DNA of 64,000 bases from Bacteroidales bacterium UBA4345 (GTDB lineage Bacteria; Bacteroidota; Bacteroidia; Bacteroidales; Paludibacteraceae). The notes under the pieces were generated by a model, which saw only the letters and a list, made by a program, of their open reading frames with translations, had not been told where the DNA came from and made no database searches. Made by a program: the position numbers and the translations under genes. The stretch is from assembly GCA_002396385.1 (NCBI GenBank), contig DGTD01000018.1, forward strand, positions 15,862 through 79,861, read 5' to 3'. This document shows, in pieces, positions 27,876 to 36,671 of this stretch. The first letter of the stretch is position 1. Every line of letters begins with the position of its first letter.

Positions 27876-29237
27876 TTAATAAATACCCTTCTTACGGCAC
27901 ACCCAGAAATAAGCCGCCAACACCATAGTACCAGTCACGACCCACGAGAACGGATAAACAGCCATCAGCCACTTGAAACTGTGGTGCGAGGGCACCACCA
28001 CATCGACCCACCACAAGCGCAGGGCACACGTGCCCACCACCGTGAGCAGAGCCGGGAGCGACGAATAGCCGAGTCCGCGCAACGCTCCGGCCGCAACCTC
28101 GTAGCTGCTGGCTATGAACTGCACCAACAACACCCATTCCATACGGATGTAGGCAAACTTGCAAACTGCAGGGTCATTATTGAACAAGCTGACAAAAAAG
28201 GCCTCCTGCCATGTGAACAACGCATTGAATACGCCACAGCAAACCAAACTCAACCACATGGAGTGGAAGAAGATGCGCCGGCAACGCTGTTTCTGTCCGG
28301 CAGCGAAATTCTGTCCCATAAAGGTGACAGCCGCTGCCGCAAACGAGGCTATAATATAGTAACAGAAATGTTCGAAATTGAGGGCTGCCGCCGACCCTGC
28401 CACGGCTGCCGAGCCGAAACTGTTGATAGAGGACTGGATGGTGACATTGGCCACTGCGAACACCATTCCCTGCACCCCGGCCGGAAGTCCGATCCGCACC
28501 ATTTTCACCAACTCGGCCGTATGCACCCTCAGGCGGCGCACCACCAAGCGGTAGGGGTTACGCTCGGTTTGCAGGATACGCACCACCATGACCGCGCTGA
28601 CACAGTTTGCCACCACTGTGGCAATGCCAACCCCGGCCACGCCAAGTTGGAAGACCACCACCAGCACTACGTTCAGAAGGGCATTGAGGACACCAGAAAC
28701 CAGCAGGCAATAGAGCGGACGCTGGGTATCGCCCTTTCCACGCAGAATGGCGGCGCCGAAATTGAAGACCATAATAAAGGGAATGCCCGCAAAATAGATG
28801 CGCAGGTAGAGGGTCGAGAGGTCGATAATATCTGCCGGGGTGTCGATGTATTCGAGTATGGGGCGCGCCAGGGCAATACCCAGCACAAGCAGAATGGCAC
28901 TACTAATGAGCGCCACAGCTGCAATGGTGTCGACCGCCCGCTTGATGCCCAACCGGTTGCGCTGGCCGATGTAGTTCGCAATAACCACATTGGCACCGAC
29001 CGAAAGTCCGACGAACAAGGTGATGACCAGGTTGATGACAGAACTGTTACTGCCCACCGCCGCCATCGCCTCTTTGCCAGCGAACTGTCCGACTACGGCA
29101 ATGTCGACCGAGTTGAAAAGTTGTTGCAGCACGCTGCTGGCAGCCAACGGCAAGGCAAACAGCACGATTTTGTCGAGCAGTGTACCATGCAGCATATCGA
29201 TGCTGTTCTTCTTCTCCTTTCTATTGTCAGCCATCAT
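27876..29237 (-). CDS. MATE family multidrug/cation efflux transporter
   Basis: 453 aa, 12 hydrophobic segments in two six-helix halves. The opening DKIVLFALPLAASSVLQQLFNSVDIAVVGQFAGKEAMAAVGSNSSVINL is the standard MatE start, and the second half begins IGLPAGVQGMVFAVANVTIQSSINSFG. It should export organic cations or drugs with Na+ or H+ antiport in the inner membrane. The substrate cannot be told. Single gene, with a -7 box at 29268-29275. The two alternative starts (29237, 29234) differ by one Met. Confidence 0.93.
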   Translation of the reverse strand: MMADNRKEKKNSIDMLHGTLLDKIVLFALPLAASSVLQQLFNSVDIAVVGQFAGKEAMAAVGSNSSVINLVITLFVGLSVGANVVIANYIGQRNRLGIKRAVDTIAAVALISSAILLVLGIALARPILEYIDTPADIIDLSTLYLRIYFAGIPFIMVFNFGAAILRGKGDTQRPLYCLLVSGVLNALLNVVLVVVFQLGVAGVGIATVVANCVSAVMVVRILQTERNPYRLVVRRLRVHTAELVKMVRIGLPAGVQGMVFAVANVTIQSSINSFGSAAVAGSAAALNFEHFCYYIIASFAAAAVTFMGQNFAAGQKQRCRRIFFHSMWLSLVCCGVFNALFTWQEAFFVSLFNNDPAVCKFAYIRMEWVLLVQFIASSYEVAAGALRGLGYSSLPALLTVVGTCALRLWWVDVVVPSHHSFKWLMAVYPFSWVVTGTMVLAAYFWVCRKKGIY

Positions 29238-29267
29238 CTATATATCCATCTCTCCCATTAGCGGGCA

Positions 29268-29275
29268 CAAAGATA
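29268..29275 (-). promoter_or_regulatory. -7 promoter element of the MATE gene
   Basis: Minus-strand TATCTTTG, exact TAnnTTTG match, 30 nt before the start codon and directly after the terminator of the upstream MORN gene. Confidence 0.62.
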
Positions 29276-29277
29276 AG

Positions 29278-29309
29278 AAAAAGGGCCGAACCCGTTCGGG
29301 TTCAGCCCT
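29278..29309 (-). terminator. Terminator of the MORN-repeat gene
   Basis: AGGGCCGAACCC/GGGTTCAGCCCT stem (29282-29293, 29298-29309; one non-Watson-Crick pair) with a 4-nt loop, then TTTTTC on the minus strand. Confidence 0.85.
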
Positions 29310-29332
29310 GTCTATATGGTTAACAAAAAAGA

Positions 29333-29803
29333 TTATTCCTTCTTTTTACGGATGATCTTGATTTCTTCAACCAACTCACCAGCCTCAAATTCGCCAATTT
29401 GCTGGGTACCGCTTGAGAAAGTGTAGGTACCGCGTCCTTCGCGCTTGCCTTCCTTGAAGTCGCCCTCGTAACGGTCGCCGGTAGCAAAAGTATAGATACC
29501 CTTACCATCGGGCAGGCCATTCTTGAAATCGCCGGTGTAGATATCACCGGTAGGATAGGTGTAAGTACCTTTACCCTCGCGTTTGCCAGACTTGAAATCG
29601 CCTGTATACTTGGCACCACTCTTATAAGTAATGGTACCCTTACCTTCGAACAAGCCGTCTTTGAATGTGCCATCGTATACCCATCCGTTATCAACGTCGG
29701 TATAGACACCCTTACCATTGCGGCATTTGCCCTTACACTGTGCATTCGCTGAACTGCAAACTAGCAGCATAGCAGCGGCTATAAATAAAGCTTTTGTTTT
29801 CAT
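29333..29803 (-). CDS. Exported MORN-repeat protein
   Basis: 156 aa with a cleavable signal peptide (MKTKALFIAAAMLLVCSSANAQ). Residues 30-140 consist of about five MORN repeats of the form YxGDFKxGxxxGKGTYTYxxGxxY, for example YTGDFKSGKREGKGTYTYPTG. The C-terminus is charged (EEIKIIRKKKE). MORN repeats form an extended beta-hairpin array that can mediate protein or lipid contacts. No enzyme domain is present, so the role is unknown. Divergent from the CNNM-type transporter gene, own terminator. Confidence 0.9.
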   Translation of the reverse strand: MKTKALFIAAAMLLVCSSANAQCKGKCRNGKGVYTDVDNGWVYDGTFKDGLFEGKGTITYKSGAKYTGDFKSGKREGKGTYTYPTGDIYTGDFKNGLPDGKGIYTFATGDRYEGDFKEGKREGRGTYTFSSGTQQIGEFEAGELVEEIKIIRKKKE

Positions 29804-29954
29804 CCTTTTTCAGTTTAAACACATTAGACCCTACAGATGGATATTCGCGTGCTTTGCAAATTTATAAAAATCTATAATATATAGTCTCCGTTTTGTTGAA
29901 AAATATTAAAAATTGTAGCAAAACCACTATTTTTGCAGTAAAGAAAACCCACTA

Positions 29955-31040
29955 ATGACACTGTTAATCATCATTCTTATGGCGACAGTCTGTCTGTCGT
30001 TCCTATGTTCTGTAATGGAGGCGACCATGCTGTCCACATCGACTTCGTATGCCGAGATGCTTGCATCGAGAGGCAAAGGCGGGCGTTTGTTGAAAAGTTT
30101 GAAACAGCACACCGAAAAAGCCACCACTTCCATCCTTATATTCAACACTGTAGCCAACACAACCGGAGCCGCCGGTGTAGGCGCCCAGGTTACCGAAGTC
30201 TTCGGTTCCGAGTTTTTCGGAGTCGCCTCGGCAGTGATGACGGTAATGATACTGATATTCTCAGAGATTATACCCAAGACCATAGGTATACACTATTGGC
30301 GGCAGTTATGCATACCGGTTGCCTACATCTGCCAATTCTATATCTGGATCACCTACCCTGTCTTACTGATCGCCCTGTTGCTTACCCGCATCATCTCACC
30401 CAAAAAGTCAACAGCCACCGTCAGCCGCGAAGAGGTTGCCGCAATGACCAACATAGCCGAGAAAGAGGGTGTATTCAACGCAAACGAGAGTAAAATCATC
30501 AACAACCTCATAAAGATGCGCGGCATCAAGGTACACAGCATCATGACACCGCGCACGGTGGTGCTGGCCGCACAAGAAGACCTGACTCTGGAGGAATTCT
30601 TCCACAAAAAAGACTTTTTACGTTACTCGCGCATACCCGTCTACCACGACTCACTCGACAACATTACGGGTTTCGTTTTGAAAAGCGACATCCTCCTCCA
30701 CCTGGCCAACGACGACAAGCAGGCGAAGCTACGCGCCATTAAGCGCCCCATTGCCTGCTGTTACGAACACACTTCCATCCTCCGCTTCTACGACCACATG
30801 ATCGCAAGCAAGGAACAAATAGCCCTGGTGATTGACGAATATGGCGGTGTTGAGGGCATTGTGACGCTGGAAGACGTCTTAGAAACCATTCTCGGTTTGG
30901 AAATCACCGATGAAACCGATGCCAACATCGACATGCAGCAGTTGGCCAAAGAGCAGTGGGAAAAACGGGCTGCCAAGATGGGGGTAAAACTACCGACCGA
31001 CGACATTAACGAAGATAACAACCAAGAGCTAGACGACTAA
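29955..31040 (+). CDS. CNNM/CorC-type (DUF21 + CBS) membrane transporter
   Basis: 361 aa. Residues 1-165 are a DUF21 membrane domain with three to four helices (MTLLIIILMATVCLSFLCSVMEATMLS; ILIFSEIIPKTIG). A CBS pair follows (about 195-325: MTPRTVVLAA...SRIPVYHDSLDNITGFVLKSDIL; EQIALVIDEYGGVEGIVTLEDVLETILG). The C-terminal CorC_HlyC transporter-associated domain found in longer relatives is missing. The family exports Mg2+ or Co2+; GldE of gliding Bacteroidota is also related. The protein sits in the inner membrane. First gene of a three-gene operon, with only 2 nt before the PagL-like gene. Confidence 0.9.
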   Translation: MTLLIIILMATVCLSFLCSVMEATMLSTSTSYAEMLASRGKGGRLLKSLKQHTEKATTSILIFNTVANTTGAAGVGAQVTEVFGSEFFGVASAVMTVMILIFSEIIPKTIGIHYWRQLCIPVAYICQFYIWITYPVLLIALLLTRIISPKKSTATVSREEVAAMTNIAEKEGVFNANESKIINNLIKMRGIKVHSIMTPRTVVLAAQEDLTLEEFFHKKDFLRYSRIPVYHDSLDNITGFVLKSDILLHLANDDKQAKLRAIKRPIACCYEHTSILRFYDHMIASKEQIALVIDEYGGVEGIVTLEDVLETILGLEITDETDANIDMQQLAKEQWEKRAAKMGVKLPTDDINEDNNQELDD

Positions 31041-31042
31041 AA

Positions 31043-32380
31043 ATGAAACGCTCATTTACCCTATTTACGCTGCTGATTGCCGCATCGGCCTACGCCTCGG
31101 ACCCTATCGGCAACGACTCTACCGCAACCGACAGCGTCAAACCATACAGGGTTGACATCACCCCCTTCGCACACACCTATTCAACCCTGCCCCTGCCAGA
31201 CCCGAACGACACCAAACGGCCGAAATCTATATCGGTCAAATACGATCAGGGACAGATGCTGAAAACGAACGACTTTCTGAAACAGGACGGACGCAAACTG
31301 GGCTACCGCGCCTTTGCCACAAAGTTCGCCATAGGCGTACCCGGCAACTCGCCGATGAACCTCAACTACCACAAGCCCTACACCGGCATAGGCTTCTACA
31401 CCGCCCGTTTCGACGATAGCGACTACTACGGGCACCCGTTCTCGTTCTTTGTCTTTCACGGCGGGTCGTTGGCCGAATTCAGCCAACGCTGCTACCTGCA
31501 ATACGAATGGAACTTAGGTTACAGCGCCAATTGGGGACACTACGACGACATTAACGCCCCCGACAACATCACCATCGGTTCACGCGAGAACGCCCACATC
31601 GGCTTCAACCTCTTTTTCGAGTGGCAAGTGGCCAAACATTTCGACATTAAACTGGGAGGCGGCTTCACCCATTTCAGCAACGGTGCCACACACGTTCCGA
31701 ACAAGGGTATGAACCTGTGGTCGCCTATGGTGGAACTGGCCTACCGTTGGGACGACCCTTCGTACACTTTCGGACATCAAAACGCTGGCGAGTTGCGCGA
31801 GACTTACCCGAACATGAACCTTAAAGCACCTTACGAGAAGCACCTCAAACACGAGTTCACCTTCACCGTCAGCAAACGACAACTCTATATGGACACTGTG
31901 GGCTCGGGACTCAAAAACGAGTACTACGACCATACGTTCCGGGTCTTCCAACTGAGTTATGCTCCACTCTACTCGCCGAACTATAAATGGTACTACGGGC
32001 CAAGCATCGACCTCGTCTACGATGAGAGCAACAACGCATCGGTACACCAAGAGACTGGCCGCGACGGATTGGTATACAACCACCTGCACCTCGGACCTAC
32101 CGGCGACCGCATTCAGATTGGACTTTCGGCCAAGGGCGAACTGCGGACCCCCTACTTCAACTACTTCGGCCAACTGGGTTACGATTTGAAGCACGAAGTG
32201 GAGAAAACCAGCCGTTTCTACCAGATTGTAGGTGTGGCCGCCAACTTCAACAAACACCTTTACGGCACTTGCGGCATCCGCGCAATAAGGCTGAGTAAAG
32301 CCCAGTTTATCTACTGGAGTTTGGGATACACCTTCGACAGCAAAACCCCATGGGGGCAGAAGAAACAGTCCACAAAATAA
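31043..32380 (+). CDS. PagL-like acyloxyacyl hydrolase / lipid A deacylase, outer membrane
   Basis: 445 aa with a signal peptide (MKRSFTLFTLLIAASAYA). The middle carries the PagL signature GGGFTHFSNGA with His210 and Ser212, the catalytic pair in lipid A 3-O-deacylases; alternating aromatic strands and a terminal YWSLGYTFDSK fit an outer-membrane beta-barrel. It is much longer than Pseudomonas PagL (about 170 aa), as is common for the Bacteroidota acyloxyacyl hydrolase group. Likely activity: removal of an ester-linked acyl chain from lipid A at the cell surface. Operon position between a CNNM transporter and a LOG protein gives no further clue. Confidence 0.82.
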   Translation: MKRSFTLFTLLIAASAYASDPIGNDSTATDSVKPYRVDITPFAHTYSTLPLPDPNDTKRPKSISVKYDQGQMLKTNDFLKQDGRKLGYRAFATKFAIGVPGNSPMNLNYHKPYTGIGFYTARFDDSDYYGHPFSFFVFHGGSLAEFSQRCYLQYEWNLGYSANWGHYDDINAPDNITIGSRENAHIGFNLFFEWQVAKHFDIKLGGGFTHFSNGATHVPNKGMNLWSPMVELAYRWDDPSYTFGHQNAGELRETYPNMNLKAPYEKHLKHEFTFTVSKRQLYMDTVGSGLKNEYYDHTFRVFQLSYAPLYSPNYKWYYGPSIDLVYDESNNASVHQETGRDGLVYNHLHLGPTGDRIQIGLSAKGELRTPYFNYFGQLGYDLKHEVEKTSRFYQIVGVAANFNKHLYGTCGIRAIRLSKAQFIYWSLGYTFDSKTPWGQKKQSTK

Positions 32381-32387
32381 GCGACCA

Positions 32388-33494
32388 ATGAACTATAAGG
32401 AAATAACGACATTAGACCAGTTTTTCGAGGAAGGAGCCAAAAGCCACATCTTCAGCCATTACGCCTTCCAAAATCTCGATTTCAACAGAATAGAAGGCCC
32501 CAACCGCCCCTTCCGTTTCGAAGACTGCATTTTTCTGGGATGCTCGCTTCCCGAAAGCTATCATCGTCTAATATCAAGCAACTGCCTGATATTTCCACAG
32601 ATAGACATGCCCTACAATCCGTTCCGCAGTTCGCTCTACAATGCGGCCTCGCTCTATGAGGGTTTTAATCTTGGGAAGGCCAACAGCTACGAGAACTGCT
32701 ACGACCAACGCGTCTACCGCCACTATAAATGGACCGGCGAGAAAGCCACCGACATTAAGGAGACCCTGGCCCGCGCCCTGCACGACCACGCCATGAGCGA
32801 TGCCCTGCACGACTTTCTGGGCAACTTCGACGAGAGGAAAATTGTAGGGATTATGGGAGGGCACGGCCTATTGCGAACCGACGATATGTTCAGCCAGATT
32901 GTCGACATCAGCAAAAAGCTAACCGAAAGGGGTTATCTAATGGTTAGCGGAGGCGGACCCGGTGCTATGGAAGCGACCCATTTGGGCGCATGGATGGCAG
33001 GACGCACTGAAGCGGAAACCGCCGATGCCATAGCCATGCTGCAAACAGCACCCTCGTTCAAAGATTCGGAATGGATAACCACCGCCTTCCGCGTACTTGA
33101 AAAGTACGAACAAACGCAATACTGCAGTTTGGGCGTTCCCACTTGGCTATACGGCCACGAACCAGCCACGCCGTTTGCCACCCATATAGCCAAATACTTC
33201 GACAACAGCATCCGTGAAGACGGCATCCTGACCATCGCCAAAGGCGGCATCATATACACTCCCGGCAGTGCCGGCACCATGCAGGAAATCTTCCAAGACG
33301 CCGTACAGAACCACTACCTCAGTTTCGGCTATGCCAGCCCGATGGCCTTCCTTGGCACCAAGTTCTGGACAGAGGAAATGCCAATTTATCCGTTGCTGCA
33401 GCAACTGGCAAAAGCCGGCAAATACAAAAACCTGCTCCTCTCGCTGAACGATGACCCAGACTCAGTGATTAACGAGATAGAAAAATTCGGATAA
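32388..33494 (+). CDS. LOG-family protein (Rossmann-fold nucleotide-processing, lysine-decarboxylase-like fold)
   Basis: 368 aa. The core, residues 145-345, has the LOG motifs VGIMGGHGLLR, LMVSGGGPGAMEATHLGAWMAG and YTPGSAGTMQEIFQDAVQNHY (PGG-x-GT-xx-E form). Small LOG proteins of about 190 aa cleave ribose 5-phosphate from nucleoside monophosphates; this larger type has an N-terminal extension of about 140 residues of unknown function. Third gene of the CNNM-PagL-LOG operon (7-nt gap). Cytoplasmic. The actual nucleotide substrate cannot be inferred. Confidence 0.82.
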   Translation: MNYKEITTLDQFFEEGAKSHIFSHYAFQNLDFNRIEGPNRPFRFEDCIFLGCSLPESYHRLISSNCLIFPQIDMPYNPFRSSLYNAASLYEGFNLGKANSYENCYDQRVYRHYKWTGEKATDIKETLARALHDHAMSDALHDFLGNFDERKIVGIMGGHGLLRTDDMFSQIVDISKKLTERGYLMVSGGGPGAMEATHLGAWMAGRTEAETADAIAMLQTAPSFKDSEWITTAFRVLEKYEQTQYCSLGVPTWLYGHEPATPFATHIAKYFDNSIREDGILTIAKGGIIYTPGSAGTMQEIFQDAVQNHYLSFGYASPMAFLGTKFWTEEMPIYPLLQQLAKAGKYKNLLLSLNDDPDSVINEIEKFG

Positions 33495-33520
33495 GTCACA
33501 GCTGTAATACAAACAGTTAA

Positions 33521-33596
33521 AGGCCCTACCCCAAGGATAAAACGAAAAAAGCGAAATTTTCTCTTGACTCGTACCTTAGGGTAGGGCTTAACTTTG
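33521..33596 (+). promoter_or_regulatory. MerR-type promoter with overlapping long inverted repeat
   Basis: TTGACT (33564-33569) and TAACTTTG (33589-33596) are separated by 19 bp, the over-long spacer that MerR regulators untwist; the right element also equals the Bacteroidota -7 box. The spacer has a TACC-N4-GGTA dyad. The spacer sequence CCTTAGGGTAGGGCTT (33574-33589) is matched in inverse orientation by AGGCCCTACCCCAAGG (33521-33536), 14 of 16 positions. The site most likely serves autoregulation of the gene that follows. Confidence 0.75.
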
Positions 33597-33636
33597 CAAC
33601 GTAATTCAATGGATGCGCAAACAAACAATTACGAAA

Positions 33637-34458
33637 ATGAACAAAAAGTATAAAATTGGAGAGTTCTCGAAACTTTGCAGAGTAACCGTTAAAACGCTGA
33701 GACACTACGAAGAGTTAGGACTGCTGACACCCGCAGAAGTGGACGAGTGGACGGGTTACCGCTACTATACGCTAGACCAGACACAAAAACTGAACCGCAT
33801 ACTCCACCTGAAAAGACTCGGACTTTCGTTAGAGGAGATTTGCGACATCTTCGAGCGTGGAGAAGACCGCCCCAACTTAGAAACCATCCGTCAGAAGATG
33901 GCTGTGTGCATAAACGAGTTAACGCGTTTACAGCAACAACTGAACGAGCTGCAAAGTCTGGAAGAATTCTCAGAAAATAGAATGAATATGAAACAGACAT
34001 TTGAAATTAAGAGTATAGCCAGCCGTATTGTAGCAAGTCACCGCCAAGTCATCAAGACTTATAACGATTTTGGAGAATTGTGTGTGGGTGTTATCGGTCC
34101 TGAAATGATGCGTTTGGGTTGCACTTGTCCCGAACCACAATACTGCTACAGCATCGAGCACGACAAGGAGCACAAAGACACCAACATCGATGTGGAATAC
34201 TGTGAAGCCGTAGGCGAAATGCACGAAGACACCGACATTGTAAAGTTCTACGAAGCACCTGCTATTCCAAAAGCACTGTGTTACGGTCACTACGGTCCAT
34301 ATACCACCTTCTCGGAATCGATGACCAAGGTGCTCGCCTACATTCAAGAACAAGGCCTACAGATTGTTGGTTACCCACGTTTCAGCTACATCGATGGTCC
34401 ATGGAACAAGGAAAACGAATCGGAATGGTTGACTGAAATACAGGTACCAGTGCAGTAA
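33637..34458 (+). CDS. MerR-family transcriptional regulator with GyrI-like effector domain
   Basis: Start placed at the ATG at 33637 (MNKKYKIGEFSK), 41 nt after the -7 box; a start 24 nt upstream would add only MRKQTITK. 273 aa. Residues 1-70 are a MerR winged helix (YKIGEFSKLCRVTVKTLRHYEELGLLTPAEVDEWTGYRYY), followed by a dimer coiled coil (about 75-115) and a GyrI-like/SOUL-type ligand domain (about 120-273: CYGHYGPYTTFSESMTKVLAYIQEQGLQIVGYPRFSYIDG). Such proteins sense hydrophobic drugs or metabolites and activate promoters with 19-bp spacers; its own promoter is of that type. Confidence 0.9.
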   Translation: MNKKYKIGEFSKLCRVTVKTLRHYEELGLLTPAEVDEWTGYRYYTLDQTQKLNRILHLKRLGLSLEEICDIFERGEDRPNLETIRQKMAVCINELTRLQQQLNELQSLEEFSENRMNMKQTFEIKSIASRIVASHRQVIKTYNDFGELCVGVIGPEMMRLGCTCPEPQYCYSIEHDKEHKDTNIDVEYCEAVGEMHEDTDIVKFYEAPAIPKALCYGHYGPYTTFSESMTKVLAYIQEQGLQIVGYPRFSYIDGPWNKENESEWLTEIQVPVQ

Positions 34459-34473
34459 GCACACCCAAAACAG

Positions 34474-34512
34474 AAACACCCCGTAAGCCGTTCTGACCTA
34501 CGGGGTGTTTTG
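34474..34512. terminator. Bidirectional terminator between the MerR gene and the DUF4954 gene
   Basis: Perfect 12-bp stem AAACACCCCGTA/TACGGGGTGTTT (34474-34485, 34499-34510) between two convergent genes; A-rich and T-rich flanks on opposite sides. Confidence 0.88.
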
Positions 34513-34537
34513 TATGATGAAGCATTCAAGACGCCAA

Positions 34538-36421
34538 TTACAACACAGACACCGCCTCAGAGTAGCGCACATGCACCTCGTCGAGTTGAGAACGGAGCGA
34601 CTTAACAAAACTATTCTCGTCGTACTCGCCACGCAAGGCTTTGAAATCCGCGTCCTTGCAATCACCCACAGGATCGAGACCGTAGCCCAACATTGTAGCA
34701 GGAGCAAATTCCTTTTTCGCATCGTCGAGCGCACTGTTAATTAAACGTACACAAGCCTCGTGCCAATCGCCGAGCACCGCCATTTTCTGTTTTGCTTCAA
34801 ACAAACCAGGGAACAGTTTAGCCGCCCATCCGTATTCGTATGCGGACAATTGTCCCTCTAATGTGGCAAAAAATTCGTTAGCGGTAGCCAGATCCTTAAC
34901 AGCCCCCATCTGGTCGAGCACATCGGCAGGAACAATCAGTCCACCCAAATCAACCCAGACATCGCTTTGGGCAGTCAGGAGCGCAGGTTGCCCCTCAGCC
35001 TCCCACCTCAACAAAAGGTCACCCTTATATTTATTCAGAGCCATGCGGTAGAGTTCGAGTCCGTTTGTAGCAGACTTAGCCTTAATTCGTAGGCCACCAT
35101 ATACATATTCATCAGCTGGTTCGGCCAACAATTCTTCCAAAACAGCCACACCCCTTAATATTTGGGCAATAGTGAACGGATTCAGCATATTGAACGACAC
35201 CAGGTCGGAGCAGCCTTCGCTTCTGCCATCGCGTTTAGGAAATTTATCGGCATCGCGCAGCGTGCCCACACTCTTCAGGTTAGTCCCCGGAGAGATGTAA
35301 GGGACCCCGTGGTTATCGATAAGGTATGAAAACGGCAGGCCTGTAGTATCGGGGTGCTCCTTATGGCTACCCAAGACGGTAGTAAACGCACCCAAATGGG
35401 CCGGCCATAACAAATAAGACGAACTCGCCAACTTCGATCCCCTGTCGAGCACCCCCTGGTGGTTAGGCCCCAACTTGTAGGCGTGGTTACTCTGGTTGCT
35501 ACCACTACCCGCATTGAAGAACGACATAGAAATGGCAATCAGCAGAGTTGCCTTGTGATGGCTGACAGTATACGGACCGGCAAACATAGAAGCCGCCTCG
35601 CCATGGAAGAACTGGCAGTTGCACGAAATGAAACAGTCGGTAGCAGCGAACTGCTCACCAACCTGCGAACCTTCACCCACATAACAGCGCAGCAGTTGCG
35701 CACCAGCAGTCACCTTGACCGACTTGCAGAAAATAAAGTCGTGGGCAATCACATCAGCCCCTACAACAGAAGGAGCGTCAGTCGAACTAAGGACCGTACC
35801 GTTCTGCAACAGCGAGCAACCATCTAAACGTGCGCCAGAACCGATGTTCACACCCGAAATGGTACCACAGTTAACAATGGTTGCAGCATTGCCGATAGTG
35901 CCCATACTCGACTTTTTCCCTTCTGTATACGCATCAACCAACGACTCTATATGACTAATTGCCTCCACACGGTTGCGGAACATCGCCATAAAGTATCCCA
36001 GTTGGGACGAGAACTGGTCGCAGACGGCAATTTCACGTCCTCCACCCTCGTTCAATGCAGCCACCTTGACCCCATTACCAAAAGAGCAGAGCCCAGAGCA
36101 AGCCAACAAACCGACATTATTAATAAAGGTGTTGTTTCCGATACTATAGTTGGCAATATGGTCGCGAACGTTACCAATGTAGCAGTCGTCACCCACTTTG
36201 CAGTTGTGCAACACCGCATTATAGATGCCCGAATGTCGGGGGAATCCGTCAGCAGCGACAAAAGTCTGTTCAAAGCGACCTAACTCAACCGAGCCAGAAA
36301 AACGTACGTTTCGGATATATTGTGGATTGAAAGCATCGGCAACAGTCACAGCAGTCCAATCGTCGGCCAGGCAGCCTTGCTGTTGCAACGCATTAATTTC
36401 AGAAGTAGAGAGTGTCCTCAT
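34538..36421 (-). CDS. DUF4954 family protein (left-handed beta-helix, acyltransferase-like repeats)
   Basis: Start at the ATG at 36421 (MRTLSTSEINALQQQG); the longer in-frame version would run through the tRNA terminator at 36474-36501. 627 aa. Residues 45-330 have hexapeptide-like turns (NCKVGDDCYIGNV, YSIGNNTFINNVGLL, GNAATIVNCGTISGVNIGSGARLDGC, GADVIAHDF), indicating a left-handed beta-helix. HH in TVSHHKATLL and conserved NHAYKLGPNHQGVLDRGSKLASSSYLLWPAHLGAFTTVLGSHKEHPDTTGLPFSYL are strong DUF4954 signatures. The C-terminal 150 residues are helical. Possibly a nucleotide-sugar or acyl-transfer enzyme by fold; no function is established that I know of. Confidence 0.85.
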   Translation of the reverse strand: MRTLSTSEINALQQQGCLADDWTAVTVADAFNPQYIRNVRFSGSVELGRFEQTFVAADGFPRHSGIYNAVLHNCKVGDDCYIGNVRDHIANYSIGNNTFINNVGLLACSGLCSFGNGVKVAALNEGGGREIAVCDQFSSQLGYFMAMFRNRVEAISHIESLVDAYTEGKKSSMGTIGNAATIVNCGTISGVNIGSGARLDGCSLLQNGTVLSSTDAPSVVGADVIAHDFIFCKSVKVTAGAQLLRCYVGEGSQVGEQFAATDCFISCNCQFFHGEAASMFAGPYTVSHHKATLLIAISMSFFNAGSGSNQSNHAYKLGPNHQGVLDRGSKLASSSYLLWPAHLGAFTTVLGSHKEHPDTTGLPFSYLIDNHGVPYISPGTNLKSVGTLRDADKFPKRDGRSEGCSDLVSFNMLNPFTIAQILRGVAVLEELLAEPADEYVYGGLRIKAKSATNGLELYRMALNKYKGDLLLRWEAEGQPALLTAQSDVWVDLGGLIVPADVLDQMGAVKDLATANEFFATLEGQLSAYEYGWAAKLFPGLFEAKQKMAVLGDWHEACVRLINSALDDAKKEFAPATMLGYGLDPVGDCKDADFKALRGEYDENSFVKSLRSQLDEVHVRYSEAVSVL

Positions 36422-36473
36422 TACAGAAGAATTTATATAACTACACAAAAGTAGGACAGAACGGTATGAAAAC

Positions 36474-36501
36474 AAAAAAGCGGCTTGAAAAATCAAACCG
36501 C
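36474..36501 (-). terminator. Terminator of tRNA-Pro copy 1
   Basis: On the minus strand GCGGTTTGA/TCAAGCCGC (one G-U pair) closes a short T-rich loop and is followed by TTTTTTG. Confidence 0.85.
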
Positions 36502-36508
36502 CTTTCAG

Positions 36509-36582
36509 TCGAGATGAAGGGATTCGAACCCCCGACCCTCTGGTCCCAAACCAGATGCGCTAGCCAACTGCGCTACATCTCG
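36509..36582 (-). tRNA. tRNA-Pro (anticodon UGG), copy 1
   Basis: 74-nt cloverleaf on the minus strand. Acceptor CGAGATG pairs with CATCTCG, discriminator A; anticodon arm CTGGT-TTGGGA-ACCAG gives anticodon TGG; T arm GTCGG-GGGTTCGAATC-CC present. No encoded CCA. Identical to the gene at 37714-37787. Confidence 0.95.
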
Positions 36583-36601
36583 TTAGTGCTTTATTGCATT
36601 G

Positions 36602-36609
36602 CAAAATTA
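36602..36609 (-). promoter_or_regulatory. -7 promoter element of tRNA-Pro copy 1
   Basis: Minus-strand TAATTTTG matches TAnnTTTG, 19 nt upstream of the tRNA 5' end. Confidence 0.55.
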
Positions 36610-36671
36610 GTCTTCTTTTTCAAACTATCCAAACGATTGGACGCTTTTTTGCGAAATATAGCAGAAAAACG

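Noticed and set aside
27819-29261. Long (480-codon) plus-strand open frame opposite the MATE gene
   Set aside because: It is the antisense shadow of the MATE coding sequence: His/Gln/Arg-rich, no fold and no family; the minus strand encodes a complete 12-helix transporter.
36422-36496. N-terminal extension of the DUF4954 gene
   Set aside because: The extension would overlap the tRNA-Pro terminator and begins with non-conserved residues; the ATG at 36421 fits the family start.
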